From an uncultured Marmoricola sp. (GTDB taxonomy: Bacteria; Actinomycetota; Actinomycetes; Propionibacteriales; Nocardioidaceae): a stretch of DNA of 64,000 bases. Shown here piece by piece: positions 1-9,750 of this stretch. Within the stretch, counting starts at the first letter, position 1. Every line of letters begins with the position of its first letter. The stretch spans positions 1 through 64,000 of the forward strand of contig NZ_CALTZE010000004.1 in NCBI RefSeq assembly GCF_943913695.1. The letters are read 5' to 3'. Both the position numbers and the translations under genes were made by a program. Under the pieces are notes generated by a model. It was not told the origin of the DNA, did no database searches, and worked only from the letters and a program-made list of their open reading frames with translations.

Positions 1-30
1 CCCCAGCCCGACCCGCCCCGGCCGACGTGG

Positions 31-645
31 CTACGGGTGGCGCAGGTGCAGGACGACGCCGCCGTCGCCCTCGCGCAGCTCGACCGGCGCCCAGCCGGCC
101 TGCTCGGCCCACCCTGCGACCTGGCCGGCCTGGACGGCGTCGCCGAGCTGGAGCAGCAGTGCCCCACCCGGGGCGAGGTGGCCGTGGGTGGCCTCGACGC
201 AGGCGCGGGCGAGGTCGAGACCGTCGGCGCCGCCGTCGATGGCGAGGGGAGGGTCTTCGGCGAAGCCGCCGATCTCGGTGCTGCGCACCCACGGCGGGTC
301 GGCGACCGCGAGGCCGAAGACCTCCCCCGGGCGCAGGGCATGCTGCAGCGGCGCCTCGCGGACCTCGACCCGGTCTCCCAGGCCGGCGGCCTCCGCGTTG
401 CGCCGGGTCAGCTCGACCGCCGCGGGATCGACGTCGACGCAGAGCAGGTCGCGCCCGCTCAGCGCGGCCGCTCCGAGTCCGATGTGCCCGGCGCCCGAGC
501 ACAACTCCAGCAGCCGTCCCGCAGGTGCCTCCGCGCACAGCCGGGCCGCCCAGCGCGACTGGAGCTCGGTCCAGGGGCGCGGCCGCAGCACGCGGTCGTC
601 GTACTCGATCCGCAGCCCGGCGAACTCCAACGACTCGACGGTCAT
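31..645 (-). CDS. Class I SAM-dependent methyltransferase, HemK/PrmC-like
   Basis: A 204-aa cytosolic methyltransferase. Motif I (LLELCSGAGHIGLG, about residues 45-58) is the SAM-binding glycine loop, and an acidic strand (CVDVDP) follows. The catalytic tetrad reads ADPPW, a variant of the NPPY signature of N5-glutamine and N6-adenine methyltransferases; the Asn is replaced by Asp. It lacks the N-terminal domain of true PrmC, so the substrate cannot be named. Its start codon overlaps the stop of the upstream small protein gene (642-920), so the two are probably co-transcribed. The family call is firm and the substrate unknown. Confidence 0.75.
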   Translation of the reverse strand: MTVESLEFAGLRIEYDDRVLRPRPWTELQSRWAARLCAEAPAGRLLELCSGAGHIGLGAAALSGRDLLCVDVDPAAVELTRRNAEAAGLGDRVEVREAPLQHALRPGEVFGLAVADPPWVRSTEIGGFAEDPPLAIDGGADGLDLARACVEATHGHLAPGGALLLQLGDAVQAGQVAGWAEQAGWAPVELREGDGGVVLHLRHP

Positions 646-920
646 CGCGAGCGCAACGCCTCGACGAGCTCGTCCTTGGTCATCCGCGAGCGGCCCTCCA
701 CCTCGAGCTCACGGGCGCGCTGGAGCAGGTCGCCCTTGGTCCACTCGTCGTAGGCCGGCGAGCTGCCGCCCTTGCGCCCGACGGCGCTGCGCGAGGTGTT
801 GGCGGCGGCGTTGGCGATCCGTGCCGCCTTCTCCTTGCTCGCGCCGTCGCGGCGTACCGCCTCGTAGACCTCATCGTCCTTGACCGACGGGCCAGGGTCG
901 TCCTTGCTCTGCCGTGCCAT
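642..920 (-). CDS. Small basic protein with C-terminal Rho_N/SAP-like helix-hairpin
   Basis: A 92-aa charged protein. The N-terminal half is Lys/Asp/Ala rich (KEKAARIANAAANTS). The last 35 residues (KGDLLQRARELEVEGRS then MTKDELVEAL) look like a Rho N-terminal or SAP-type nucleic-acid-binding motif. I place the start at ATG 920 (MARQSK); a longer reading adds nine unlikely residues. A second protein with the same tail lies at 2482-2889. The role is probably nucleic-acid association, inferred only from the tail. Confidence 0.7.
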   Translation of the reverse strand: MARQSKDDPGPSVKDDEVYEAVRRDGASKEKAARIANAAANTSRSAVGRKGGSSPAYDEWTKGDLLQRARELEVEGRSRMTKDELVEALRSR

Positions 921-985
921 CGCGCACCTCCGGGGCTCGTGTCTCAAGGCAGGGATGCCCCGAGGTGGCCGGCCGCATGCGCATC

Positions 986-2353
986 TCAGGCGCGCGCCAG
1001 GTCGAGCAGCGCCCCGACGTCGAGGTGCTGCTCCGCGAGGTCGCCGAGCAGGTCGAGACGTGCCTCACGTGCAGCCGCGAAGCTCACCTGCGACGTCACA
1101 CCCAGCACCTCGCGCAGGTACGCCGCCCGGTGGGCGTCGTCCTCCAGGGCGCCGTGCACGAGCGTCCCCCGCACCCGGCCGTCGGCGTGCGCTCCCGTCA
1201 CCCGCCCGTGGTGGATCTCGTAGCCGCCGCGCTCGTGCAGGCGCAGCACCTTGTCCGCCCCGAAGACGGTCTCGGCGTCGAGCAGGCCGAGCCCCGGCAC
1301 CGTGTCGGGTGGCCCCTCCACGCCCTCGGGGTCGGCGATGCTGCGTCCGAGCATCTGGTAGCCGCCGCAGATGCCGAGCACCGCTCCCCCGGTCCGGGCG
1401 TGCGCGAGCACCGCCTCGTCGAGGCCGCGCTCGCGCATCCAGGCCAGGTCGGCGACGGTCGCCCGGGTGCCGGGCAGCACGACGAGGTCGGCGTCGGCGA
1501 CGGCCCGCGGCGTGCTGGCGAAGACGACGTCGAGGGAGGGCTCGACGCCGAGGGCGTCGACGTCGGTGAAGTTGCTGATCCGCGGCAGCCGCACCACCGC
1601 GACCCGCGTGGTCGCTCCTGAGCTGCGCCGGCCGTCGAGGTCGAGCGCGTCCTCGCTGTCGAGCCAGAGCTCGGGGCGCCAGGGCAGCACCCCGTGCACG
1701 GGCAGCCCGGTGCGCCGCTCGATCTCGACCAGCCCGGGCTCCAGCAGCCGCCGGTCGCCACGAAACTTGTTGACCACCCACCCCGCCAGCAGCCCGCGGT
1801 CGGCGTCGTCGAGCAGCAGCTGGGTCCCGAGGAAGGCGGCGAACACCCCGCCTCGATCGATGTCGCCCACCACGACCGTCGGCAGCCCCGCGTGCTGGGC
1901 CAGCCCCATGTTGACGAAGTCGCCCGCGCGCAGGTTGACCTCCGCCGGGCTTCCCGCGCCCTCGGCGACGACGACGTCATACCTCCCGGCGAGGTCGTCG
2001 TACGCCGCGTGGGCCGCGGCCGCGAGCCGCTCACGGCCCCCTGCGAAGTCGGCCGCGTCGAGGGTGCCGGCAGCACGCCCCAGCAGCACCACGTGGCTGT
2101 GGTGGTCGCTGCCCGGCTTGAGCAGCACGGGGTTCATCGCCGCCTCCGGCACCGCCCGCGCCGCCCGGGCCTGCACCCACTGCGCACGGCCGATCTCCGC
2201 GCCGTCAGCGGTGACCATCGAGTTGTTGCTCATGTTCTGCGCCTTGTAGGGCGCCACCCGCACCCCGCGGCGGGCGAAGGCCCGGCACAGTGCGGTCGTG
2301 ACCACGCTCTTGCCGGCGTCGGAGGTGGTGCCGGCGACCAGCAGCCCGCTCAC
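986..2353 (-). CDS. cobQ: Cobyric acid synthase (adenosylcobyrate a,c-diamide amidotransferase)
   Basis: Catalyses the four glutamine-dependent amidations that turn adenosylcobyrinate a,c-diamide into cobyric acid in vitamin B12 synthesis. The 455 aa hold an N-terminal P-loop/BioD-like synthetase domain (AGTTSDAGKS from residue 8; AQNMSNN; EGAGSPAEVNLR) and a C-terminal class I glutamine amidotransferase with the nucleophile elbow GICGGYQMLG and the late GYEIHHG histidines. Length and both domains match the family. The start is GTG 2353. No other cobalamin gene is next to it in the window, and I see no cobalamin riboswitch in the short upstream gap. Confidence 0.95.
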   Translation of the reverse strand: MSGLLVAGTTSDAGKSVVTTALCRAFARRGVRVAPYKAQNMSNNSMVTADGAEIGRAQWVQARAARAVPEAAMNPVLLKPGSDHHSHVVLLGRAAGTLDAADFAGGRERLAAAAHAAYDDLAGRYDVVVAEGAGSPAEVNLRAGDFVNMGLAQHAGLPTVVVGDIDRGGVFAAFLGTQLLLDDADRGLLAGWVVNKFRGDRRLLEPGLVEIERRTGLPVHGVLPWRPELWLDSEDALDLDGRRSSGATTRVAVVRLPRISNFTDVDALGVEPSLDVVFASTPRAVADADLVVLPGTRATVADLAWMRERGLDEAVLAHARTGGAVLGICGGYQMLGRSIADPEGVEGPPDTVPGLGLLDAETVFGADKVLRLHERGGYEIHHGRVTGAHADGRVRGTLVHGALEDDAHRAAYLREVLGVTSQVSFAAAREARLDLLGDLAEQHLDVGALLDLARA

Positions 2354-2481
2354 GACAAGCGCGCCGGCACGAGGGGGCCAGCCAGCGGGTCGATCACCGG
2401 CGCGACGCTAGCAACGCCGCTGCACCGGGCGGGGTGGGGTACGAAGGACCACACAATCCGACGACCCCGGGAGGGACCACC

Positions 2482-2889
2482 ATGGGAGAGAAGAAGCAGC
2501 GCAAGGCGCACGAGAAGCGCGTACGCCGGCTCGTGGCCAGCGCCGACGACGCCGCCACGCGCGCCGAGAAGGCCGCCGCCAAGGCCAAGAAGGAGCGCAA
2601 GCGCGCGCAGGCCGCACGCAAGGAGGCGGCAGCCGTCGAGGCGCCTCGCAGCGAGGCCGCGCCGGCCAAGGCCTCGAAGACCCCCAAGGCCCCGAAAACC
2701 CCCAAGGCCTCAGAGACCCCGAAGACCTCGAAGACCGCGAAGTCCGAGCCCGCCCCCGAGGCGGCCGCCGGCTCCCGCGACCTCGGGTCGGCGACCAAGG
2801 CCGAGCTGCTCGAGCTGGCCCGGGCCGCCGACGTGCCGGGCCGCAGCGGCATGACCAAGGCCGAGCTGGTCGCCGCGCTGGACTCCTGA
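2482..2889 (+). CDS. Lys/Ala/Pro-rich protein with Rho_N/SAP-like C-terminus
   Basis: A 135-aa protein. The start is ATG 2482, with GGGAGGGA just upstream; a longer in-frame reading has no ribosome site. Residues 1-50 are a highly basic Ala/Lys/Glu helix that could form a coiled coil. A low-complexity run of TPKAPK/TPKTSK repeats follows, then a folded tail (KAELLELARAADVPGRS, MTKAELVAAL) matching the tail of the protein at 642-920. Histone-H1-like basic tails beside a small DNA/RNA-binding fold occur in actinobacterial nucleoid proteins, but function here is inference. Confidence 0.8.
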   Translation: MGEKKQRKAHEKRVRRLVASADDAATRAEKAAAKAKKERKRAQAARKEAAAVEAPRSEAAPAKASKTPKAPKTPKASETPKTSKTAKSEPAPEAAAGSRDLGSATKAELLELARAADVPGRSGMTKAELVAALDS

Positions 2890-2941
2890 CCCCGAGTGGC
2901 GTGGGGGGTTCGCCCGTCGCGCGGTCGGGCACTCCCCGGGC

Positions 2942-3376
2942 ATGACGACGACGAGCCGCACGTTCACGGTCACCCCCTCGCCCCAGGTGGTGCTCGACTA
3001 CCTCGAGGACTTCTCCCACGCCGAGGAGTGGGACCCCGGCACGGTCAGCTGCCAGCAGATCGGCGACGGTCCCGTGCAGGTCGGCACCCAGTGGCACAAC
3101 ACCTCCAAGATCGCCGGCAACGAGACCGAGCTGGTCTACACGCTGCTGGAGCGCACCGAGGACCGGGTCGTGCTCAAGGGCGAGAACGAGCAGGCGACCG
3201 CCACCGACACCATCACCGTGCTCCCCCACGAGACCGGCAGCGAGATCACCTACACCGCCGAGCTGGAGATGCACGGCGTCGCCAAGCTGGCCACCCCGGT
3301 GATGAAGCTGGTCTTCGAGAAGCTCGGCAACGACACCGAGGAAGACATGGTGCAGGTGCTCAACCGCCTGTCCTGA
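2942..3376 (+). CDS. SRPBCC-family protein (START/polyketide-cyclase-like)
   Basis: A 144-aa protein with the SRPBCC/Bet v1-like helix-grip layout: an N-terminal strand (SRTFTVTPSPQVVLDYLEDFSHAEEW), alternating strands, and a long C-terminal helix (KLATPVMKLVFEKLGNDTEEDMVQVLNRL). Such proteins bind hydrophobic ligands or act as small cyclases; no ligand can be named. It stands alone between the small basic protein and a convergent aldehyde dehydrogenase, separated from the latter by a strong hairpin. Confidence 0.85.
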   Translation: MTTTSRTFTVTPSPQVVLDYLEDFSHAEEWDPGTVSCQQIGDGPVQVGTQWHNTSKIAGNETELVYTLLERTEDRVVLKGENEQATATDTITVLPHETGSEITYTAELEMHGVAKLATPVMKLVFEKLGNDTEEDMVQVLNRLS

Positions 3377-3384
3377 GCGCGCGC

Positions 3385-3411
3385 CGGCCGGGAGCCCTCG
3401 GCTCCCGGCCG
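3385..3411. terminator. Bidirectional hairpin between convergent genes
   Basis: A 12-bp GC-rich stem with a CTC loop (GGCCGGGAGCC / GGCTCCCGGCC plus one closing pair) lies between the stops of the SRPBCC gene and the aldehyde dehydrogenase gene. There is no U-tract, as is common for actinobacterial terminators. Confidence 0.75.
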
Positions 3412-3421
3412 CGCACCGGCG

Positions 3422-4774
3422 TCAGTCGGCGACGTAGAACATCCGCTTGTTGACGAACTCGTCCATGCCGAGCGGACCCAGCTCCCGCCCGAAGCCGCTG
3501 CGCTTGACCCCGCCGAACGGGATCTCCGCGCCCTCGCCCGCCGTGGTGTTGACGTTGGCCATGCCGACCTCGAGCCGCTGGGCCAGACGCTCCGCGCGCG
3601 AGGGGTCCTTGCTGAAGACCGCGCCGCCGAGGCCGTACGTCGTGTCGTTGGCGAGCTCGAGCGCCTCCTCGTCGGAGGCGACCTTGTAGACCACGGCCAC
3701 CGGACCGAAGAGCTCCTCGGAGTAGGCGCGCATGTCGCGGGTGATGCCGGAGAGCACGGCCGGGGAGTAGAAGGCCGCCGGCCCCTCCCCCAGCTCGCCG
3801 CCGGCGTGCAGGGTCGCCCCCTTGGAGACGGCGTCCTCCACCTGCTCGGCGAGGGTCTCGGCCGCGCGCCGCGAGGAGAGCGGCGCGTAGGAGTCGACGC
3901 TGCGTGCCTTCTCGGTGAGCTTGGCGACGAAGTCGTCGAAGAGGTCCTCGTGCACGATCATGCGCTTGTTGGAGTTGCAGGCCTGGCCAGTGTTGTAGGT
4001 GCGGAAGTCCCAGGCGTCGCCGACGAGCCCGTCGAGGTCGTCGGTGTCGAGCACCACCATGGGGTCCGAGCCGCCGAGCTCGAGCACGCACTTCTTCAGG
4101 TGCTTGCCCGCCAGCGCGGCGACGACCGACCCGGCGCGCTCGGAGCCGGTGAGCGAGACGCCCTGGATCCGGGGGTCGGCGATGATCGTCTCGATCTGCT
4201 CGTGGGTGGCGAAGAGGTTGGTGTAGACGCCCTCGGGGATGCCGGCGTCGTCCATGATCTGCTGCACGGCCAGCGCCGACCGCGGCACCGACTCGGCGTG
4301 CTTGAGCACGATGGTGTTGCCGAGCACGAGGTTGGGCGCGGCAAACCGGGCGATCTGGTAGTAGGGGAAGTTCCACGGCATGATCCCGAGCAGCGGGCCG
4401 ATCGGCAGCCGCTGCACGACGGCCTTGCCGCCGGAGAAGGACTTGATCGGCTGGTCGGCCGTGAGCGTCGGCCCCTCGTCGGCGAAGTAGTCGAAGATCG
4501 CCTGGCAGAACTCCGCCTCCTCGACCCCCTCCGAGGCCGGCTTGCCCATCTCCTTGGTCGCGATCGCGGCCAGGTCGTCGGCTCGCTCGGCGAAGAGCGC
4601 CGCCACCTTCTTCACCGCGGCCGCCCGCTCGGCCATCGGGACCTCGCGCCACGCGGCGTACGCCGACGCGCTGGCCGCGAGCGCCGCCTCGACGTCGGCG
4701 TCGGAGGCGTGGTCGAAGGTCTCCTCGACCTCGCCGGTCGAGGGGTCGGTCACCTGGTACGCGGGGCTGCTCAC
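3422..4774 (-). CDS. NAD(P)-dependent aldehyde dehydrogenase, succinate-semialdehyde dehydrogenase type
   Basis: Oxidises an aldehyde, most likely succinate semialdehyde, to the acid with NAD(P)+ in the cytosol. The 450 aa show the Rossmann region (PWNFPYYQ), the general base in LELGGSDP, the catalytic Cys266 in NTGQACNS, and the C-terminal EIPFGGVKRSGFGRELG motif. Start GTG 4774 is chosen because AAGGAG lies eight bases upstream; longer readings run into the divergent aminotransferase gene. It is divergent from ornithine aminotransferase, so the pair may serve amino-acid or polyamine catabolism (ornithine/GABA semialdehydes). The substrate is an inference. Confidence 0.9.
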   Translation of the reverse strand: MSSPAYQVTDPSTGEVEETFDHASDADVEAALAASASAYAAWREVPMAERAAAVKKVAALFAERADDLAAIATKEMGKPASEGVEEAEFCQAIFDYFADEGPTLTADQPIKSFSGGKAVVQRLPIGPLLGIMPWNFPYYQIARFAAPNLVLGNTIVLKHAESVPRSALAVQQIMDDAGIPEGVYTNLFATHEQIETIIADPRIQGVSLTGSERAGSVVAALAGKHLKKCVLELGGSDPMVVLDTDDLDGLVGDAWDFRTYNTGQACNSNKRMIVHEDLFDDFVAKLTEKARSVDSYAPLSSRRAAETLAEQVEDAVSKGATLHAGGELGEGPAAFYSPAVLSGITRDMRAYSEELFGPVAVVYKVASDEEALELANDTTYGLGGAVFSKDPSRAERLAQRLEVGMANVNTTAGEGAEIPFGGVKRSGFGRELGPLGMDEFVNKRMFYVAD

Positions 4775-4945
4775 GGGCTCTCCTTCGGGGTGCTGACGGG
4801 TGGACCCCGGCTCGGGCCTGGCAGCGCCTGCCCGCCCCCGGCCGGTGGGCCCCATCATGTCGGCTGGACGGTCGCCGCCGGAAGGGCCGACCTGTTTCGC
4901 CAACCTGGGGTCCGCATGCCACCCTCGCCTCGTGGAGGTGCAGTC

Positions 4946-6163
<1,218 letters not shown>

Positions 6164-6245
6164 GCCGCCGACCGGGCCGCCGGGGTGAGCCGCTGACCTG
6201 ACCGCGTGGGCCCTCGGGTCCGCGCGGCCGGTAGCCTCGCGCATC

Positions 6246-6743
6246 GTGAGCCCATCCCACCCCAGCTACGAGCAGCTCGCGGTGCTGCCGGCGTACACCC
6301 AGCAGCCCGTGCCCGTGCCCTTCGAGGACGCCAACGGCCACCTCAACGTGCGCCACTACACCGGCATCGCCAGCGAGGGGCTCGACGAGTCACTGGTGGA
6401 GCTGGGGATCCCGCAGAACTGGCCCGCCAAGGGGCACGCCTGCTTCTCCGCCGAGCACCACCTGACCTACCTCGCCGAGCTGCGCCCCGGCACCCGGATC
6501 TCCTCGCGGGTGCGGCTGCTGGGCCGCTCCGAGCGTGCCGCCCACGCCCTGGTCTACCTCCTCGACGACAGCCACCAGCAGCTGAGCTTCGTGATGGAGG
6601 AGATCTTCCTGCACATCGACATGGAGACGCGCCGCACCAGCCCCTGGCCCGACGAGGTCGCCGCCGCCCTCGATGCGCGCGCCGCCGAGCACGCGGAGCT
6701 GCCCTGGGAGCCTGACGTGTCCGGGTCGCTGCACCTGCGCTGA
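6246..6743 (+). CDS. Thioesterase-like protein, 4HBT/hotdog fold
   Basis: A 165-aa hotdog-fold protein starting at GTG 6246. FEDANGHLNVRHYTGIASEGLDESL resembles the active-site helix of 4-hydroxybenzoyl-CoA thioesterase-like proteins, where the Asp/Asn near the helix start is catalytic. FSAEHHLTYLAELRPGTRI and ERAAHALVYLLDD match later strands. It probably hydrolyses an acyl-CoA. The substrate is unknown, and the neighbours give no pathway. Confidence 0.85.
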   Translation: MSPSHPSYEQLAVLPAYTQQPVPVPFEDANGHLNVRHYTGIASEGLDESLVELGIPQNWPAKGHACFSAEHHLTYLAELRPGTRISSRVRLLGRSERAAHALVYLLDDSHQQLSFVMEEIFLHIDMETRRTSPWPDEVAAALDARAAEHAELPWEPDVSGSLHLR

Positions 6744-6767
6744 GTCCGGCTCAGCCGCTCCCGACAG

Positions 6768-6808
6768 TGCAGCGATCTCGGGCCACCAGGTGGCCCGAGA
6801 TCGCTGCA
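6768..6808. terminator. Perfect 19-bp hairpin, bidirectional terminator
   Basis: TGCAGCGATCTCGGGCCAC is followed, after a CAG loop, by its exact reverse complement. It lies between the convergent thioesterase and MMPL genes and ends 9 bp from the MMPL stop. Confidence 0.85.
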
Positions 6809-6816
6809 GTCATCGG

Positions 6817-8880
6817 TCAGCCGCCCGCGACGGGCTCGGCGACCGGCGCAGGAGTGCCGAGTCGGCGCGGCCACCAGAAGGCATCGCCCAGCCGCAACGC
6901 GAGCGCGGGCACCAGCACCGTGCGCACCACCAGGGTGTCGAGCAGCACGCCGACGCAGATGACGGTGCCGATCTGGGCCAGCACGACCAGCGGCAGCACG
7001 CCGAGCACCGCGAAGACGGCGGCGAGCAGGATGCCGGCGCTGGTGATCACGCCGCCGGTGGCGGCGAGCGCCCGCAGCATCCCCTCGCGCGGGCCGTGCT
7101 CGCGCGCCTCCTCGCGGGTGCGCGTGACGAGGAAGATGTTGTAGTCGATGCCGAGCGCCACCAGGAAGAGGAACGACAGCAGCGGCACCCCCTCGTCGAG
7201 CGCGGTGAAGCCGAAGACCTGGGTGAAGATCCACCAGCTCGCGCCGAGCGCCGCGACGTAGGTGCCCACCACGCTGAGCACCAACAGCACCGGCGCGACC
7301 AGGGAGCGGAGCAGGAGCACCAGCGCCCCGAGCACCAGCAGCAGCACCAGCGGCAGGATCACCGCGCGGTCGCGGCTCGAGGCCTCGGCGAGATCGACGG
7401 CCTCCGCGCTGACTCCCCCGACGTACGTCGGCGGCACCTCGCCGAGGGCGTCGCGCATCCGCTGCACCGTCTCTCTCGCGGCCTCGGAGTCGGGGTCGTC
7501 GGAGAGCACCACCTGGAGCTCGGTCCAGCCGTCTCCGCTGGCGGCCTCGGTGACCTGCTCGACGCCCTCGACGCCCTGCAGCGCCGCCGTGGCCAGGCCG
7601 GGGTCGCGCGTCAGCACGGAGGCCGGTTGGGCACTGCCGGCGGGGAAGGACTCCGCGAGCCGCTCGCTGGCGGCGATCGCCTCGGGCTGCTCGAGGAACT
7701 GCTCGGCGGTGGGCAGGCCGAGCCGGGTGGGCAGCAGCCCCAGGGCGAGCAGGGCGAGGCCGAGCACCACGGCGCTCGCCCAGGTCGCCGGGCGGCGGGC
7801 CACGGTGTCGCCGACGCGTCGCCACGCCGACCGGCCCTCGGTGAGCACCACGCTGCCGACGTGAGGCACACGCGGCCAGAAGATCCAGCGGCCGCACGCC
7901 ACGAGCAGGCCGGGCAGTGCCAGCAGCACGAAGGCCATCGCCACCAGCACACCGACCGCGCACGCGATGCCGAGCCCACGGGTGGTCGGGATCAGCGACA
8001 GTGCCAGGCAGAGCACGCCCACCACGACGGTCGCGGCGCTGGCGAAGACGGCCTCGGCGGCGCGGCCGAGCGCGATGCGCATCGCGGCGTAGCGGTCGTC
8101 GTGGGTGCGCAGCTCGTCGCGGTAGCGCGAGATCAGCAGCAGCGCATAGTTGGTGCCGGCGCCGAAGACCAGCACCGACAAGATGCCCGTCGTCGACTCG
8201 TCCCAGGGCACCCCGAGCTCGGCCAGCACGCGCGTGGCGAGGGTGACCGCGGTGCGGTCGGCCACACCCACGACGGTGAGGGGCACCAGCCAGAGCACCG
8301 GGCTGCGGTAGGTCACGATCAGCAGCACGGCCACCACTGAGGCGGTCACGGCCAGCAGCCGCACGTCGGCGCCGTCGAAGACCGCGGCCAGGTCAGCCTG
8401 GATGCCCGCGGGGCCGGTGACCTGCGCGCGCACCCCCTCGGGCAGCGCGTCGTCGAGGGCGCCGCGGAGGGCCTCGACGGCGTCGGCGTTGGCGGTGGCG
8501 GAGGTGGCATCCACCGGCAGCACCGAGATGGCGGCGGTGCCGTCGTCGCTCGGCACGATCGGCGGACCCGTCGGCGCGTCGACGTCGTCGACGTCGAGCG
8601 ACTGCAGTGCCTGCGTGGCCTGCTGGAGCTGGTCGGGCTGCAGCTCGCCGTCGTCGTCGCGGGTGAGCAGCACGAGCGCGGTGGAGCCCTCCTGCTCGGG
8701 CAGGCTCTCCTGCAGCACGGCCGCCCGTGTGCTGTCGGTGTCGCGCGGCAGGCTGTCGTCGACCTGGGCCTCCCGCGTGGCCTCGCCCCAGCCGATGACG
8801 GCCGACCCGCCGAGCACGAGGACGACCAGCCCGACGGCGAAGGAGGCCCGGTTGACGAGGAGTCGGGAGAGGAACGACAC
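6817..8880 (-). CDS. MMPL-family RND transporter
   Basis: A 687-aa inner-membrane exporter of the RND superfamily, which moves lipids or drugs using the proton gradient. One N-terminal membrane helix is followed by a large extracytoplasmic loop (about residues 35-190) and a helix bundle, and the layout repeats in the second half. Family signatures are visible: FGAGTNYALLLISRYRDEL in the first half and ALGIDYNIFLVTRTREEA in the second. It starts at GTG 8880 and diverges from a MarR regulator 40 bp away, the usual layout for a repressor-controlled efflux pump. Confidence 0.93.
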   Translation of the reverse strand: MSFLSRLLVNRASFAVGLVVLVLGGSAVIGWGEATREAQVDDSLPRDTDSTRAAVLQESLPEQEGSTALVLLTRDDDGELQPDQLQQATQALQSLDVDDVDAPTGPPIVPSDDGTAAISVLPVDATSATANADAVEALRGALDDALPEGVRAQVTGPAGIQADLAAVFDGADVRLLAVTASVVAVLLIVTYRSPVLWLVPLTVVGVADRTAVTLATRVLAELGVPWDESTTGILSVLVFGAGTNYALLLISRYRDELRTHDDRYAAMRIALGRAAEAVFASAATVVVGVLCLALSLIPTTRGLGIACAVGVLVAMAFVLLALPGLLVACGRWIFWPRVPHVGSVVLTEGRSAWRRVGDTVARRPATWASAVVLGLALLALGLLPTRLGLPTAEQFLEQPEAIAASERLAESFPAGSAQPASVLTRDPGLATAALQGVEGVEQVTEAASGDGWTELQVVLSDDPDSEAARETVQRMRDALGEVPPTYVGGVSAEAVDLAEASSRDRAVILPLVLLLVLGALVLLLRSLVAPVLLVLSVVGTYVAALGASWWIFTQVFGFTALDEGVPLLSFLFLVALGIDYNIFLVTRTREEAREHGPREGMLRALAATGGVITSAGILLAAVFAVLGVLPLVVLAQIGTVICVGVLLDTLVVRTVLVPALALRLGDAFWWPRRLGTPAPVAEPVAGG

Positions 8881-8904
8881 GGGCGTATGCTCCTGATGTC
8901 TCGA

Positions 8905-8922
8905 TAGGTAACTAAGTAGGTG
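8905..8922. promoter_or_regulatory. Candidate MarR operator in divergent promoter
   Basis: The 39-bp gap between the MMPL and MarR starts is AT-rich for this genome. It holds TAGGTAACTA and TAGGTGAGTA as direct copies 12 bp apart, plus a short palindrome ACT-A-AGT. This is a plausible site for the adjacent MarR protein. The extent is uncertain. Confidence 0.45.
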
Positions 8923-9384
8923 AGTAATCCCGTGAGCGAAGGTACCAGATGGGTCGCGACCTGGGAGCAGACCTCATCCCTGCTCGCCCTGCGCGAGCTG
9001 ATCCGACTGGGCGAGCAGGTGACCCCCGCGGTCGCCCACCGGGCCGGGCTCTCCGGCAACGAGCTGCGCACCCTCGAACACCTCGTCGCCCGGCCCATGG
9101 CCCCCGGCGAGCTCGGGCGGGCGCTCGGGGTGAGCTCGGCCGCCTCCAGCGGGATCATCGACCGGCTGGAGAGCCGCGGCCACGCGACCCGGGTCAGCCA
9201 CGACACCGACGGTCGCCGGCGCTCGGTCACCATCAGCGAGTCGGGCCGCGAGGAGGTCGTGAGCCACCTGCTGCCGATGCTGCGGCTGCTCGCTGAGCTC
9301 GACGCCGAGCTCGACGACGCCGAGCGCGAGATCGTCACCCGCTACCTGGAGGGCGCGATCCGCGCGATCCGCGCCGTGCTCTGA
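8920..9384 (+). CDS. MarR-family transcriptional regulator
   Basis: A 154-aa winged-helix dimer with the usual MarR order: N-terminal dimerisation helices, a recognition helix in ELGRALGVSSAASSGIIDRLESRG, and the wing VSHDTDGRRRSVTISESG. It is divergent from the MMPL exporter and most likely represses it and itself. The first GTG (8920) is used, but GTG 8932 (VSEGTRW) is also possible. Confidence 0.9.
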   Translation: MSNPVSEGTRWVATWEQTSSLLALRELIRLGEQVTPAVAHRAGLSGNELRTLEHLVARPMAPGELGRALGVSSAASSGIIDRLESRGHATRVSHDTDGRRRSVTISESGREEVVSHLLPMLRLLAELDAELDDAEREIVTRYLEGAIRAIRAVL

Positions 9385-9385
9385 G

Positions 9386-9646
9386 TCAGCCCGGGCCGGG
9401 CAGCCGCTCCCGCAGCCACGTCTGCGTGCCTGGCGCGAGTCCCTTGAGCTTGGGGCGCGCAGCCAGCGGAGCGACCACGAGCGCGGCGTCCTCGGGCAGC
9501 GACCACTTCAGCTCGTGGTAGACCCGCGACAGGGTCTCCTCGCTCTCGACCAGCACCAGCCCCGGCCCTGCGGGGCGCAGCTCGACCCACGGCCCCAGCG
9601 TGTCCGGTGGGACCTCTTCGGAGCTCCACCCCAGGTAGACCGTCAT
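9386..9646 (-). CDS. Conserved small protein, function unknown
   Basis: An 86-aa protein starting at ATG 9646, immediately convergent with the MarR gene (stops one base apart). The sequence is foldable and typical of the genome's codon use (MTVYLGWSSEEVPPDTLG, LVLVESEETLSRVYHELKW, LKGLAPGTQTWLRERLPGPG). I recognise no domain. No membrane segment or metal motif is visible. Confidence 0.6.
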   Translation of the reverse strand: MTVYLGWSSEEVPPDTLGPWVELRPAGPGLVLVESEETLSRVYHELKWSLPEDAALVVAPLAARPKLKGLAPGTQTWLRERLPGPG

Positions 9647-9750
9647 GACCCCAGCCTGCCCGGCGTACGCCGGTCGCGCAGCGAGCTCCCCGACACGCCG
9701 GACTGAGCGGACGCGGGTGGTAGGGCGCCGAGGGAGGGTACGCAGCCCCC

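Noticed and set aside
2354..2481. Cobalamin riboswitch upstream of cobQ
   Set aside because: The gap is too short, shared with a divergent gene, and lacks a B12-box-like segment.
3806..4945. Long plus-strand frame upstream of the ornithine aminotransferase start
   Set aside because: It is antisense to the aldehyde dehydrogenase, has a repetitive Val/Gly/Arg composition typical of a high-GC shadow, and the strong ribosome site is at 4946.
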